This document shows positions 18,297 through 27,666 of a stretch of 64,000 nucleotides of DNA, in pieces. Numbering within the stretch: the first letter of the stretch is position 1; the number at the start of each line of letters is the position of its first letter. The DNA lies in the NCBI RefSeq assembly GCF_001938565.1, contig NZ_MSYM01000005.1:158918-222917 (forward strand). The letters are read 5' to 3'. Position numbers and translations under genes: made by a program. This DNA is from Rhodoferax antarcticus ANT.BR. GTDB taxonomy: Bacteria > Pseudomonadota > Gammaproteobacteria > Burkholderiales > Burkholderiaceae_C. The notes under the pieces are model-generated. The model saw only the letters and a list, made by a program, of their open reading frames with translations. It made no database searches and was not told the DNA's origin.

Positions 18297-19214
18297 ATGA
18301 AAGTTGATAACGTCCTTCAAACCATTGGCAACACGCCGCACATCCGCATCAACCGCCTGTTTGGTCCGACGCACCAGGTGTACATCAAATCCGAGCGCGG
18401 TAATCCGGGCGGCTCGATCAAAGACCGCATTGCGTTGGCCATGGTAGAAGCTGCCGAGGCATCGGGTGAACTGCAACCTGGCGGCACCATCATTGAGCCG
18501 ACCTCTGGCAACACCGGTGTGGGCTTGGCCATGGTGGCTGCGGTCAAGGGTTACCCCCTGATTCTGGTGATGCCCGAGAGCATGAGCATCGAGCGCCGGC
18601 GCCTGATGCTGGCTTACGGCGCCAGCTTTGATTTGACACCGCGTGCGCTTGGCATGACCGGTGCAATCACCCGTGCGCAAGAGCTCTCACTCAGCCTGCC
18701 TGGCTCCTGGATGCCGCAGCAGTTTGACAACCCGGTCAACCCCGAAGTGCACGCCCGCACCACCGCCCAGGAAATCCTGGCGGATTTCCCCAACGGCATT
18801 GACGTGCTGATCACCGGCGTCGGCACCGGCGGCCACCTAAGCGGGGTGGCGCGGGTGCTCAAAGCCAAATGGCCAAAACTCCAGGTGTATGCGGTAGAGC
18901 CCGCCGCCTCACCGGTCATTTCTGGCGGCAGCCCCGCACCCCACCCGATTCAGGGCATTGGCGCGGGGTTTATTCCGAAGAACCTTGACACCGAGTTACT
19001 CGACGGCGTGATTCAGGTTGACGGCGATGTGGCCCGCGATTTCGCCCGCCGCAGTGCCACTGAAGAAGGCCTGCTGGTGGGCATCTCTAGCGGCGCAACG
19101 CTGGCGGCCATTGCACAAAAGTTGCCTGAGCTGCCTGATGGCGCCACGGTGCTGGGCTTCAACTACGACACCGGTGAGCGTTATTTATCGGTAGAAGGCT
19201 TCTTGCCAAGTTGA
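18297..19214 (+). CDS. cysK: cysteine synthase A (O-acetylserine sulfhydrylase)
   Basis: Makes L-cysteine from O-acetylserine and sulfide with pyridoxal phosphate. The 305-residue protein has the PLP-lysine region [14 protein letters not shown], the substrate loop [25 protein letters not shown], the phosphate-binding [10 protein letters not shown] and [14 protein letters not shown]. The last two favour CysK over CysM, whose equivalents differ, although IKD instead of VKD is seen in both groups. It starts 158 bp downstream of rnpB on the opposite strand, and the ATG at 18297 is preceded by CTGGAG. Proximity to the cysteine-free IscR relative is notable but no regulation can be read from the sequence. 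Confidence 0.9.
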   Translation: MKVDNVLQTIGNTPHIRINRLFGPTHQVYIKSERGNPGGSIKDRIALAMVEAAEASGELQPGGTIIEPTSGNTGVGLAMVAAVKGYPLILVMPESMSIERRRLMLAYGASFDLTPRALGMTGAITRAQELSLSLPGSWMPQQFDNPVNPEVHARTTAQEILADFPNGIDVLITGVGTGGHLSGVARVLKAKWPKLQVYAVEPAASPVISGGSPAPHPIQGIGAGFIPKNLDTELLDGVIQVDGDVARDFARRSATEEGLLVGISSGATLAAIAQKLPELPDGATVLGFNYDTGERYLSVEGFLPS

Positions 19215-19379
19215 GGGGCAGGCCGAAAACTGGCTGCGAGGAAATCTGGGCGGGCACTGAGGCTTTTGCCCGCTGATGTGTTCTCAGGCCGTGGTGTTAG
19301 CTGCCTTTCTGTCAAGCTCGCGCTCCGGATTTACCCTCGACCAAGGTATGATCAATGCACCTTAATGGAGCATTTTGAT

Positions 19380-20723
19380 ATGAAGTTTTCCTCAGTCCGC
19401 ACCTTTTTAGAGCACCTCGATCAACGCAGCCCCGGTCAACCCGAATTTTTGCAAGCAGTCACCGAGGTCATAGACAGTCTGTGGCCTTTCATCGAGGCCA
19501 ATCCAAAGTACGCGGAGGAAGGCTTGCTGGCGCGGCTGGTAGAGCCAGAGCGGACCATCATCTTTCGGGTCTGCTGGACTGATGATCAAGGCCGGGTCCA
19601 GGTCAATCGCGGCTACCGCATTCAGCACAGCATGGCTCTGGGGCCGTTCAAGGGGGGCTTGCGCTTTCACCCCTCGGTGAATTTGTCGATTCTGAAGTTT
19701 CTGGCCTTTGAGCAAACCTTGAAAAACGCCTTGACCACCTTGCCTATGGGCGGTGCCAAAGGTGGCGCCAACTTTGATCCCAAAGGCAAAAGCCGTGGCG
19801 AGGTGATGCGCTTTTGTCAGGCGTTTGCCACCGAATTGTTCCGCCATGTGGGCTCCGACACCGATGTGCCGGCTGGCGACATTGGCGTGGGCGGGCGCGA
19901 AGTGGGTTTCATCGCTGGCATGGTGAAGAAGCTCAGCAACCGCTCTGACTGCGTCTTTACCGGCAAGGGGCTGTCCTTTGGCGGCTCGCTGATCCGGCCA
20001 GAAGCTACCGGCTACGGCACGGTGTACTTTGCCGAAGAAATGCTCAAACTAAAAGGCATGAGTTTTGACGGCCTGCGGGTGAGCGTGTCGGGCTCGGGCA
20101 ATGTGGCTCAGTACGCTGTGGAGAAAGCCACGGCACTGGGTGCCAAAGTGGTCACCGTGTCGGATTCCAACGGCACCGTCATCGACGAGGACGGTTTCAC
20201 CCCGGAAAAACTGGCGCTGTTGATGGAGATCAAAAACGAGCAGTACGGCCGCGTTAGCGACTATGCGAATCGCGCAGGTGTGCGCTATGAGGCAGGTCTG
20301 AGTCCCTGGCAGGTGCCAGTGGATGTGGCCCTGCCTTGTGCCACGCAAAACGAACTTGACAGCGACGATGCCGTGCTGCTGGTGAAGCACGGTGTCAAGT
20401 GTGTGGCCGAAGGCGCCAATATGCCGTGCACCCTGGAAGCGGTCAAAGTCTTCGACGCGGCCAAGGTGCTCTACGCACCGGGCAAAGCCAGCAACGCGGG
20501 CGGGGTGGCCACATCCGGCCTGGAAATGAGCCAAAACGCCATGCGCTTGGCATGGTCGCGGGACGAGGTCGATGCCCGCCTGCACCGCATCATGCGCGAC
20601 ATCCACCAGGCCTGCGTGCAGCATGGCCGACGCGCTGACGGCTCCATCAGCTACGTGGACGGCGCCAATATTGCCGGGTTCGTCAAAGTGGCCGACGCCA
20701 TGCACGCCCAAGGCGTGGTCTGA
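19380..20723 (+). CDS. gdhA: NADP-specific glutamate dehydrogenase
   Basis: Catalyses reductive amination of 2-oxoglutarate to glutamate. From ATG 19380 the protein is 447 residues, the same length as E. coli GdhA. Visible are the substrate segment GPFKGGLRFHPSVN, the catalytic lysine in LPMGGAKGGANFDPKG, VPAGDIGVGGREVGF and the Rossmann motif SGSGNVAQYA. The start at 19380 is preferred because GGAG lies nine bases upstream; ATG 19365 is in frame but has no such site. A strong hairpin terminator follows 34 bp after the stop. Confidence 0.95.
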   Translation: MKFSSVRTFLEHLDQRSPGQPEFLQAVTEVIDSLWPFIEANPKYAEEGLLARLVEPERTIIFRVCWTDDQGRVQVNRGYRIQHSMALGPFKGGLRFHPSVNLSILKFLAFEQTLKNALTTLPMGGAKGGANFDPKGKSRGEVMRFCQAFATELFRHVGSDTDVPAGDIGVGGREVGFIAGMVKKLSNRSDCVFTGKGLSFGGSLIRPEATGYGTVYFAEEMLKLKGMSFDGLRVSVSGSGNVAQYAVEKATALGAKVVTVSDSNGTVIDEDGFTPEKLALLMEIKNEQYGRVSDYANRAGVRYEAGLSPWQVPVDVALPCATQNELDSDDAVLLVKHGVKCVAEGANMPCTLEAVKVFDAAKVLYAPGKASNAGGVATSGLEMSQNAMRLAWSRDEVDARLHRIMRDIHQACVQHGRRADGSISYVDGANIAGFVKVADAMHAQGVV

Positions 20724-20757
20724 GCCGCTGCCAAATACCCTGAGCTAAACCAGCTCC

Positions 20758-20790
20758 AAGCCCTGCCGTGCGCTGCCCGGCAGGGCTTTA
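20758..20790 (+). terminator. rho-independent terminator after gdhA
   Basis: An 11-bp perfect stem AAGCCCTGCCG / CGGCAGGGCTT with a nine-base loop, followed by a short T-containing tail (TATCAT). It lies between gdhA and the FAD oxidoreductase gene. Confidence 0.75.
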
Positions 20791-20823
20791 TCATTGGCGT
20801 TTGCTTGATGACCACAAGCCACC

Positions 20824-22614
20824 ATGATCCGACTCTCAGAACTCAAACTCCCCCTGTCTGCCCTGCCCGTGGTGCCGCTGCGCGAAACGCAAGCGGCTGA
20901 AACCGACGATGACCGGGCACCGCTGCCGCATCCGCTGGCAGCGTTGCGGGTGCTGGCGCGGCAGGCGCTGGGCATAGCTGACGCTGACCTGATCGATTTA
21001 AAAGTTTTCAAGCGCAGTTTCGATGCCCGCCAGGCCGAATTACGGGCGGTGTACATCGTCGACGTCAGCCTGCGCGACCCAACGCTGGCGCAAACCCTGC
21101 TGCAGCAGCATGCAGGCAACCCGCACATCGTCCCCACCCCGGATATGGCTTACCAGTTGGTGGCCACAGCGCCCGCTGATCTACCCCTGCGCCCGGTGGT
21201 GGTGGGGTTTGGGCCGTGCGGCATGTTTGCGGCGCTAACGCTGGCGCAAATGGGTTTCAAGCCCATCGTGCTGGAACGTGGCCGCAAGGTGCGTGAGCGC
21301 ACCAAAGACACCTGGGGCCTGTGGCGCAAACAGGTGCTCAACCCCGAGAGCAATGTGCAGTTTGGCGAAGGCGGCGCGGGCACGTTTTCAGACGGCAAAC
21401 TGTGGAGCCAGATCAAAGACCCGCGCCACTTGGGGCGCCGGGTGATGAGCGAATTCGTCAATTTTGGTGCGCCACCCGAGATTTTGGTAGAGGCGCACCC
21501 ACACATTGGCACCTTCAAGCTGGTGAAAGTGGTGGAAAACCTGCGCGAACGCATCATCGCGCTGGGCGGCGAGATCCGCTTCGAGCAACGGGTGATGGAT
21601 GTTGATCTGACAACCGCAAGGCAGGTGCGCGGCCTGACCGTACTGGAGCAGGCCACCGGCCTGACCTACGAGCTGCGCGCCGACCAGGTCATTTTGGCGC
21701 TGGGCCACAGCGCGCGCGACACCTTTGCCATGCTGCACCAACGTGGGGTCACGCTGCTGGCCAAACCGTTTTCGGTGGGTTTTCGGGTGGAGCACCCGCA
21801 AAGTGTGATCGACCGCGCCCTGTGGGGCCGCCACGCTGGCAACTCGGTGCTGGGGGCAGCGGCCTACAAGCTGGTGCACCACGCCAGCAATGGCCGCGCG
21901 GTGTACAGCTTTTGCATGTGCCCAGGTGGCATGGTGGTAGCGGCCACGTCCGAGCCGGGCCGGGTGGTGACCAATGGTATGAGCCAGTATTCACGCAACG
22001 AACGCAACGCCAACGCCGGGCTGGTGGTCGGCATTGAGCCCGTTGACTATCCGCAGGATGCGGCTACTTTTATAGAGGCTTTTGGGCCTCTAGCCGGTAT
22101 GCAGTATGCGCAGGAAGCTCTTTATTTAAGAGCAGCTGATGCGCTCGCCGTGCACCCCTTGGCGGGCATCAACCTGCAGCGCCAGCTTGAAGCAAACGCC
22201 TTTGTTTTGGGCGGCAGCAACTATGAGGCCCCCGCACAGCTGGTGGAAGAATTCGTCCACGGCATCCCGTCCGCCAGCCTGGGCAGCGTGGTTCCGTCGT
22301 ACCAGCCAGGCGTGAAACTCGGTGACCTGCACAGCGCCCTGCCCGACTACGCGATAACCGCGCTGCGCGAAGCGTTGCCCGCTTTTGGCAAGAAGATCAA
22401 AGGCTTTGACATGCCTGATGCGGTGTTGACCGGGGTGGAAACCCGCACCTCGTCACCGTTACGCATGCCGCGCGGCGATGATTTCCAAAGCACCAATACC
22501 GCGGGTCTGTACCCTGGGGGTGAAGGTGCGGGTTATGCCGGCGGCATTCTGTCGGCGGCGGTGGATGGCATCAAGCTGGCTGAGGCACTGGCGCGGCAGG
22601 TGGTCGACTTTTAG
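20824..22614 (+). CDS. FAD-dependent oxidoreductase (COG2509-like)
   Basis: A 596-residue flavoprotein of unknown substrate. The N-terminal 100 residues precede the dinucleotide-binding VVVGFGPCGMFAALTLAQMG. The second signature, FGEGGAGTFSDGKLWSQIKD, and the C-terminal YPGGEGAGYAGGILSAAVDG are typical of the uncharacterised FAD dehydrogenase family. A dispersed repeat at 22066-22136 is translated as an insertion (FGPLAGMQYAQEALYLRAAD) just before HPLAGINLQRQLEA, where relatives would be expected to be shorter. Another repeat copy starts at the stop codon. It is monocistronic as far as can be seen. Confidence 0.85.
   Translation: MIRLSELKLPLSALPVVPLRETQAAETDDDRAPLPHPLAALRVLARQALGIADADLIDLKVFKRSFDARQAELRAVYIVDVSLRDPTLAQTLLQQHAGNPHIVPTPDMAYQLVATAPADLPLRPVVVGFGPCGMFAALTLAQMGFKPIVLERGRKVRERTKDTWGLWRKQVLNPESNVQFGEGGAGTFSDGKLWSQIKDPRHLGRRVMSEFVNFGAPPEILVEAHPHIGTFKLVKVVENLRERIIALGGEIRFEQRVMDVDLTTARQVRGLTVLEQATGLTYELRADQVILALGHSARDTFAMLHQRGVTLLAKPFSVGFRVEHPQSVIDRALWGRHAGNSVLGAAAYKLVHHASNGRAVYSFCMCPGGMVVAATSEPGRVVTNGMSQYSRNERNANAGLVVGIEPVDYPQDAATFIEAFGPLAGMQYAQEALYLRAADALAVHPLAGINLQRQLEANAFVLGGSNYEAPAQLVEEFVHGIPSASLGSVVPSYQPGVKLGDLHSALPDYAITALREALPAFGKKIKGFDMPDAVLTGVETRTSSPLRMPRGDDFQSTNTAGLYPGGEGAGYAGGILSAAVDGIKLAEALARQVVDF
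22066..22136 (-). repeat. dispersed repeat copy 4, inside the FAD oxidoreductase gene
   Basis: In minus orientation it contains CTTCCTGCGCATACTGC and ACCGGCTAGAGGCCC, matching the family core. It is read antisense and in frame by the gene, as in dapF. Confidence 0.75.
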
Positions 22615-22616
22615 AC

Positions 22617-22673
22617 ATGAAAATAGCCTCAATCCCTTATAGAACAAGCGCTTGGCGCTATGCTAAATGTATC
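22617..22673 (-). repeat. dispersed repeat copy 5
   Basis: In minus orientation it contains TAGCGCCAAGCGCTTG, then TCTATAAGGGATTGAGGC. It follows immediately after the FAD oxidoreductase stop and may act as its stem-loop. Confidence 0.75.
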
Positions 22674-22695
22674 AAATGGAAGCCTTCGTGCGTCC

Positions 22696-23325
22696 TCAAG
22701 CCGAGCGTTTGAACAGCGCCAGCAGCGAACCGGCAATCACAAACAGGCTGCCAAAGGTGCGGTTCATGGCGCGGATGTGGGCGGGCTTTTTGAGCGCCCC
22801 AAGCACCCGCGAGGCCAGTGCGGTGTAGCCCGACATCACCACCATATCGGTGAAAGCCAGTGTGGCGCCAATGATCAGGTACTGCGGCAGCAGCGGCTCA
22901 CCTGTGCTGATGAACTGCGGCACCACCGCCAGCAAAAACACCGTGCCCTTGGGGTTGACCACATTGATCATCCAGGCTTTCAAAATCAGCGTGCGCTGCG
23001 TCACCACCTCGCCCGAGTCCGACGCCGCAACCATCGGCCGCGCTGGCGCACGCCACTGCTGGATGCCCAGCCAGACCAGATAAGCCACACCTACCCACTT
23101 GACCACGACAAACGCGGTGGCGGAGGTGGCCATCAGCGCCCCCAGACCGACGCCGACGATTGCCAACTGTGTCCAGATGCCCAGCACCAAGCCAAAAATG
23201 GTGACGTAGCCGTGTTTGAAACCGTGATTGAGCCCGGCGCTCATAGAAGCTATTGCCCCTGGGCCAGGTGAAATACTGATGGCCCAGGAGGCGGCAAAAA
23301 AGGTGAGCCAGGTTGAAAGTTCCAT
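22696..23325 (-). CDS. LysE/RhtB-family amino-acid exporter
   Basis: A 209-residue inner-membrane protein with about six hydrophobic helices. The family signature GPGAIASMSAGLNHGFKHG after the first helix and the PKGTVFLLAVVPQFI segment are present. Members export amino acids such as threonine, homoserine lactone or lysine; the substrate cannot be told from sequence. It is convergent with the FAD oxidoreductase gene, and the ATG at 23325 begins the first helix directly. Confidence 0.88.
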   Translation of the reverse strand: MELSTWLTFFAASWAISISPGPGAIASMSAGLNHGFKHGYVTIFGLVLGIWTQLAIVGVGLGALMATSATAFVVVKWVGVAYLVWLGIQQWRAPARPMVAASDSGEVVTQRTLILKAWMINVVNPKGTVFLLAVVPQFISTGEPLLPQYLIIGATLAFTDMVVMSGYTALASRVLGALKKPAHIRAMNRTFGSLFVIAGSLLALFKRSA

Positions 23326-23395
23326 GGGATGAGTCTAGCGGTTCTGGCTGGACTTGAGCCGTTCAGGTAGTCGAGCTAAGGGCGGCATGGCATTC

Positions 23396-23450
23396 GGCGC
23401 AGCGGCATCAAGGGGGAACCCACAGGGCGGGCGGCAGCCGCGCAGCTGAG
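23396..23450 (+). repeat. GGCGCAGCGGCATCAAG repeat, copy 1
   Basis: GGCGCAGCGGCATCAAG, then a G/C-rich centre (CACAGGGCGGGCGGCAG), then CCGCGCAGCT. A closely similar stretch occurs at 30195-30248. It lies in the space between htpX and the LysE gene. Confidence 0.6.
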
Positions 23451-23470
23451 TGCGGCGCCGTCCTGCGTCC

Positions 23471-23509
23471 AAAAAAAGGCCCCCAGCGCGGACTAACCGC
23501 TGCTGGGGG
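23471..23509 (-). terminator. rho-independent terminator after htpX
   Basis: On the minus strand CCCCCAGCAGCGG pairs with CCGCGCTGGGGG around a TTAGT loop and is followed by seven T. It lies 34 bp beyond the htpX stop. Confidence 0.85.
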
Positions 23510-23542
23510 TGAAATACCCGGAAACTCGAAATCGGTGGTGCT

Positions 23543-24418
23543 TTAAACCTGTTCGTTTTGCAGCGCGGCAATGCGATCTTCCAGCGGCGGGTGGGTCGAA
23601 AACAGCTTGCCCATACCCCCAGCAATACCAAATGCTGCCACGCTTTTCGGCAGTTCACTGTGCGCCAGACCACCGAGTCGGGCCAGCGCATTGATCATGG
23701 GTTGCTTGCGGCCCATCAACTTGGCGGCACCCGCGTCGGCGCGGAACTCACGGTGGCGGCTAAACCAAGCCACCACGATGGCAGCGGCAAAACCCAGCAC
23801 GATGTCCAGCACGATGGTGGTGACGTAATAGCCAATGCCGGGGCCGGAGTTCGACTGGTCGCCCTTGCGCAGGAAACTGTCCACCAAGGAGCCGATCACC
23901 CGGCTCAAGAACACCACAAAGGTGTTCATCACACCCTGAATCAGTGTCATGGTGACCATGTCGCCGTTGGCCACGTGAGCAATCTCGTGGGCAAGCACGG
24001 CCTCGATCTCTTCATGTGTCATACCCTGCAGCAAACCGGTGCTGACCGCCACCAGCGCCGAATTCTTGAACGCGCCGGTGGCAAAGGCGTTAGGTGCGCC
24101 TTCAAAAATACCCACCTCAGGCATGCCGATACCGGCTATGTCAGACAGTTTGCGCACGGTTTCGACAATCCAGGCCTCGTCGGCGTTTGACGGCTCGTTG
24201 ATCACCCGCACACCCGAACTCCACTTCGCCACCGGCTTGCTGATCAGCAAGGAGATGATGGCGCCGCCAAAACCAATTAGCAGCGCAAACCCAAGGAGTG
24301 CGCCCAGATCTAGGCCGTTGGGCGTCAGAAAACGGTTCAATCCCAGCACGCTGGCAACAATGCCCAGCACCGCCACCACAAGGACGTTGGTGAGAACAAA
24401 AAGAACAATGCGCTTCAT
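23543..24418 (-). CDS. htpX: membrane zinc metalloprotease HtpX
   Basis: HtpX degrades misfolded inner-membrane proteins with its active site on the cytoplasmic side. The 291-residue protein has two N-terminal membrane helices (about 5-25 and 35-57), the zinc motif [13 protein letters not shown], two further helices (about 155-175, 195-215) and the third ligand Glu in [14 protein letters not shown]. The length is typical. The start [12 protein letters not shown] agrees with the family. A terminator follows the gene, so it is probably transcribed alone; a heat-shock or CpxR site is not evident. Confidence 0.95.
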   Translation of the reverse strand: MKRIVLFVLTNVLVVAVLGIVASVLGLNRFLTPNGLDLGALLGFALLIGFGGAIISLLISKPVAKWSSGVRVINEPSNADEAWIVETVRKLSDIAGIGMPEVGIFEGAPNAFATGAFKNSALVAVSTGLLQGMTHEEIEAVLAHEIAHVANGDMVTMTLIQGVMNTFVVFLSRVIGSLVDSFLRKGDQSNSGPGIGYYVTTIVLDIVLGFAAAIVVAWFSRHREFRADAGAAKLMGRKQPMINALARLGGLAHSELPKSVAAFGIAGGMGKLFSTHPPLEDRIAALQNEQV

Positions 24419-24535
24419 GGAGTCCTCTAAAAGATTAAGCGGCTTAACAACAGATGCACCGCCAAGAAGTGCAAATGGTAAGGGTTACCACCTTGCAGCC
24501 AAACCAAACCGGCGCCAATTCCACACGCCGTCTGG

Positions 24536-25312
24536 CTATTTGGACGCTGCCACCGCCGTCACCCGAGCCGCCCTGAAAACACCCAGATCGTCGTAAAAGC
24601 CGGGCACCTCGTTGGCTGGCCACCAGTGCGGCACACCCAGCACCGGCAGATGGGCAAAGGGTTTGGCGGCAAACTTTTCTGCCGTCAGGTCGGCGGCGAG
24701 CCAGGCGTCCAGGTCCGCTATGCTGTCTGTAGCTGGAAACGCACGATAGACGTGGGCTGTGACCGCTTTTCTTGGGTAAACCAGTTTCTCCAGCAGCGCA
24801 TGGCCAAACAGCACCAAAGACGACTCTGCCCAAAGCGGGCGCAGCGGGCCAAACACCTGGGGCCAGTCTTTGGCGGCCAAGGCTTCCCACAGTGCATCTG
24901 GCGCTCGTAGCAGGGCGACGTTTTCGTCAAACACGGTGAGCGCATCGCGCGCCGGGCCGCGCACCGGGGCGATACCGCTGTGGGCGATTTGCGCCACATG
25001 CAAGTGGTTAAGACGGCGCTTGGTGTGCGGGAAGTTCAGCCACGCCAGTGCATTAAAAAAGTCATGCAAGCCCTCACGAGTAGGGCACCGAGCGCTATCA
25101 AAAATGTATTGCTCATAAGCCATGCCCGGCGGCAGGTCAGACTGCGGCACAAAGCGCACTGGCGGCTGGGCGGGCGCTGGCCAGAGCGTCTGGGCGACCT
25201 GGTTGAGTGCGTCTGGCTGCAACACGCCTGCCAGCACCTCATGCGCAGCAGGCTCGCCCACGGCGCGCCAAGATGCGAGCCAGGGCGCGTGCCAGTTGAT
25301 GGCTGCGATCAA
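24536..25312 (-). CDS. DUF3025 family protein
   Basis: A 258-residue protein of unknown function, typical of beta- and gammaproteobacteria. Recognisable parts are MAYEQYIFDSARCPTREGLH, the ALAWLNFPHTKRRLN segment, and FGHALLEKLVYPRKAVTAHV. No signal peptide or membrane helix is seen. The start is a TTG at 25312 whose bases overlap the TGA of the NYN-domain gene upstream, suggesting translational coupling; no nearby ATG would keep the conserved N-terminus. Confidence 0.8.
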   Translation of the reverse strand: MIAAINWHAPWLASWRAVGEPAAHEVLAGVLQPDALNQVAQTLWPAPAQPPVRFVPQSDLPPGMAYEQYIFDSARCPTREGLHDFFNALAWLNFPHTKRRLNHLHVAQIAHSGIAPVRGPARDALTVFDENVALLRAPDALWEALAAKDWPQVFGPLRPLWAESSLVLFGHALLEKLVYPRKAVTAHVYRAFPATDSIADLDAWLAADLTAEKFAAKPFAHLPVLGVPHWWPANEVPGFYDDLGVFRAARVTAVAASK

Positions 25313-26205
25313 GACGGCTGCGGCGCAGCGATGTATTGCACCGTTCTGGGTTTCTCAGGCGGGGCCAACACAAACTGGCTGGGGAACTTCTTCAGCAACT
25401 TGGTAGAGGTCATGTTTTTGCCACGCAGTTTGGCATCCAGCAGCGCCTTGGCAACGGCGGCCAGCGGCTGCGGTTGCCCGCTTTGCAGCGCTGGCACGGC
25501 GGCCAGAATCGTCGCCACATCCAGCAGCGCCATTTGGTGGCTCACCGCCTCAACCGCCACTGGCGTCGGTACCGGGTTGCCTGCTGGCGGGCTGACAACT
25601 GGCTTTTTCTGCGGTGCGGTAGTTTTGGCGACGACCTTTTTCGCAGGCGTTTTGGCGGGCGCTGGCGTGGCTGCGGCAGCTTTGTCGGCAGATGCTCCGC
25701 TGCTGGCGGTTTTTCGGGGTGTCGTTTTGCGCGGTGTCTTGCGTGCGGGGGCGGCCAGGCTGGGCAGCGGCGCAGCATCTGATGCCGCCAGGTCTGGCCC
25801 GACCAAAATCACCCGGTCATAGGCGGGAATGGCTTCGCGGCCCATTTTGCTGCGCTCAGACACGCACACCACGCGAATGCCGCGCTCGCGCAGGCGCACC
25901 ACCAGCGGGGTGAAGTCGGCATCACCCGAGCCGATGACGATCAGCTTGGGTGCGGGCACCTGGCAGGCAAGCTCCATGGCGTCCACCGCCAGCGCCATGT
26001 CGGTGGTGTTTTTGGTCAGTGCCAGGTTGACGAACGGGCGCACCGCCCAGGCGCGCAGGGTGTCGGCCAGGGCTTTGAGGTTTTCCGCGCTGCCGTAGGC
26101 GCGGCGCACTGGCAGGCGACCTTCGGTTTCTTCCAGCACCCGAAAAGCCTCATCCACCCAGGCACCTGAATTCAGGTTGTCCGCATCAATCAGAAAAATG
26201 TTCAT
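25309..26205 (-). CDS. NYN-domain (PIN-like) protein with C-terminal OST-HTH-like tail
   Basis: A 298-residue protein. Residues 1-140 form a NYN/DUF88 nuclease-like domain: MNIFLIDADNL (first Asp), TKNTTDMALAVDAMELA, and VIGSGDADFTPLVVRLRERG with the last acidic residues, so the catalytic acids look intact. A low-complexity Ala/Pro/Lys linker (about 145-215) leads to a helical domain (LAAVAKALLDAKLRGKNM, then LKKFPSQF) resembling an OST-HTH/LOTUS RNA-binding module. An RNA-processing role is inferred. Start is ATG 26205; upstream in-frame sequence has no homology. It overlaps the DUF3025 gene by four bases. Confidence 0.82.
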   Translation of the reverse strand: MNIFLIDADNLNSGAWVDEAFRVLEETEGRLPVRRAYGSAENLKALADTLRAWAVRPFVNLALTKNTTDMALAVDAMELACQVPAPKLIVIGSGDADFTPLVVRLRERGIRVVCVSERSKMGREAIPAYDRVILVGPDLAASDAAPLPSLAAPARKTPRKTTPRKTASSGASADKAAAATPAPAKTPAKKVVAKTTAPQKKPVVSPPAGNPVPTPVAVEAVSHQMALLDVATILAAVPALQSGQPQPLAAVAKALLDAKLRGKNMTSTKLLKKFPSQFVLAPPEKPRTVQYIAAPQPS

Positions 26206-26251
26206 GGCGTTTCCTTGTGTTGCTCGCGGGGCTGGAGCCACTGGGCGAAGC

Positions 26252-27307
26252 TCAGCCCACCAGCCGCCAGGCCAGGGCCTCACCGCTGGCCAGCGGCTTG
26301 AGCTCAGCCTGGCCGAAGATGTAGCTGGCAGGCGGCGTCCAGCTTTCGCGCTTGAGCGTGATGCTGCCGGTATTGCGTGGCAAGCCGTAGAAGTCAGCGC
26401 CAAAGAAGCTGGCAAAGGCTTCCAGCTTGTCCAATGCGTCCACCGAGTCAAAGGCCTGCGCATACAACTCCATGGCGGCGTGGGCGGTGTAACAGCCGGC
26501 GCAACCCGAGGCGTGCTCTTTCAGGTGCACCGCGTGCGGCGCGCTGTCGGTGCCGAGGAAAAACTTCGCATCACCACTGGTCGCCGCAGCCAGCAGGGCT
26601 TGGCGATGGGTTTCGCGTTTGAGCACCGGCAGGCAGTAGTAATGCGGGCGGATGCCGCCGGTAAAGATCGCGTTGCGGTTGTACAGCAGGTGGTGCGCAG
26701 TAAGCGTGGCCGCCTGAAAACGGGCATCAGCCGCCTGCACGTACTGCGCTGCCTCAAGCGTGGTGATGTGCTCCATGACGATTTTGAGCTCGGGAAAGTC
26801 GCGGCGCAGGGGAATGAGCTGGGTGTCGATGAACATCGCTTCGCGGTCAAACAGGTCGATATCGGGCGAGGTCACCTCGCCATGCACCAGCAGCGGCAAG
26901 CCCACGCGCTGCATGGCTTCCAGCGTGGGGTAGGTTTTGCGCATGTCGGTCACGCCGGCGTCGCTGTTGGTGGTGGCGCCCGCCGGATACAGCTTGAGAG
27001 CAACCACACCTGCCTCTTTGGCGCGGACGATCTCATCGGCAGGCAGGTTGTCGGTGAGGTACAGCGTCATCAGCGGCTCAAAATGCAGGCCAGCGGGCAC
27101 TGCGGCCATGATGCGTTCGCGGTAAGCCAGTGCCTGCGCGGCGGTGGTCACCGGTGGGCGCAAATTGGGCATGATGATGGCGCGGGCAAACTGGGCTGCA
27201 GTGTGCGGCACCACGGTGGCCAGCGCGTTACCGTCGCGCACATGCAGGTGCCAGTCGTCCGGGCGGGTGAGGGTGAGGCTTTGAAGGGGGGTGGGCGTGG
27301 AGGTCAT
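26252..27307 (-). CDS. pyrC: dihydroorotase (class II)
   Basis: Third step of pyrimidine synthesis, cyclising carbamoyl aspartate. The 351-residue protein has metal ligands in [12 protein letters not shown], the carboxylated lysine region [32 protein letters not shown], and the catalytic Asp in FLGTDSAPH. The length and E. coli-type motifs indicate the class II enzyme. The ATG at 27307 is followed by a short Thr/Pro leader before the fold starts. The NYN gene follows after 46 bp. Confidence 0.95.
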   Translation of the reverse strand: MTSTPTPLQSLTLTRPDDWHLHVRDGNALATVVPHTAAQFARAIIMPNLRPPVTTAAQALAYRERIMAAVPAGLHFEPLMTLYLTDNLPADEIVRAKEAGVVALKLYPAGATTNSDAGVTDMRKTYPTLEAMQRVGLPLLVHGEVTSPDIDLFDREAMFIDTQLIPLRRDFPELKIVMEHITTLEAAQYVQAADARFQAATLTAHHLLYNRNAIFTGGIRPHYYCLPVLKRETHRQALLAAATSGDAKFFLGTDSAPHAVHLKEHASGCAGCYTAHAAMELYAQAFDSVDALDKLEAFASFFGADFYGLPRNTGSITLKRESWTPPASYIFGQAELKPLASGEALAWRLVG

Positions 27308-27420
27308 GCGCCGTATTGTCCCAAATGCCAGGTGGCTTGAGCAGACCGGCCTGCCCTGGCTGCAAGGTCCGGTTGCCCAGGCTGCCAGTGCACCGAGCTC
27401 TGGCACTGGGTGTCGATAGG

Positions 27421-27666
27421 TTAACCGGGTGGCGCCTGGCGCTGCAGGGCCACGCGAATGCGGGCAATGGTGTCCTCGACCGGGGCTGTGACTGGCACAT
27501 CGAGGCCCAGCTTACGGGCAATGTCGTTCACCCGGACGGCGTTGAGCGGGATGCCGCCTGCGTCAATGGCGGCGATCAGCGCTTGCGCGCGCTGGTAGTC
27601 GGTGGGCGGCAGTTTGCTGCCAGACAAGACCGCTTTGAGCCGATGCAACAACTTGGCGCCTGGCAT
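27421..27666 (-). CDS. small conserved-looking protein of unknown function
   Basis: An 81-residue protein with an amphipathic N-terminus and a segment [20 protein letters not shown], then [18 protein letters not shown] do not recognise a named domain; I recall similar short proteins in Comamonadaceae. The ATG follows the stop of the upstream gene directly (TGAATG), so the two are almost certainly co-translated. A hairpin (CCAGTGC / GCACTGG, 27385-27409) lies downstream. Confidence 0.65.
   Translation of the reverse strand: MPGAKLLHRLKAVLSGSKLPPTDYQRAQALIAAIDAGGIPLNAVRVNDIARKLGLDVPVTAPVEDTIARIRVALQRQAPPG

Noticed and set aside
27385..27409. Hairpin CCAGTGC/GCACTGG as a terminator
   Set aside because: No T-run follows on either strand; left as a note in the neighbouring gene entry.
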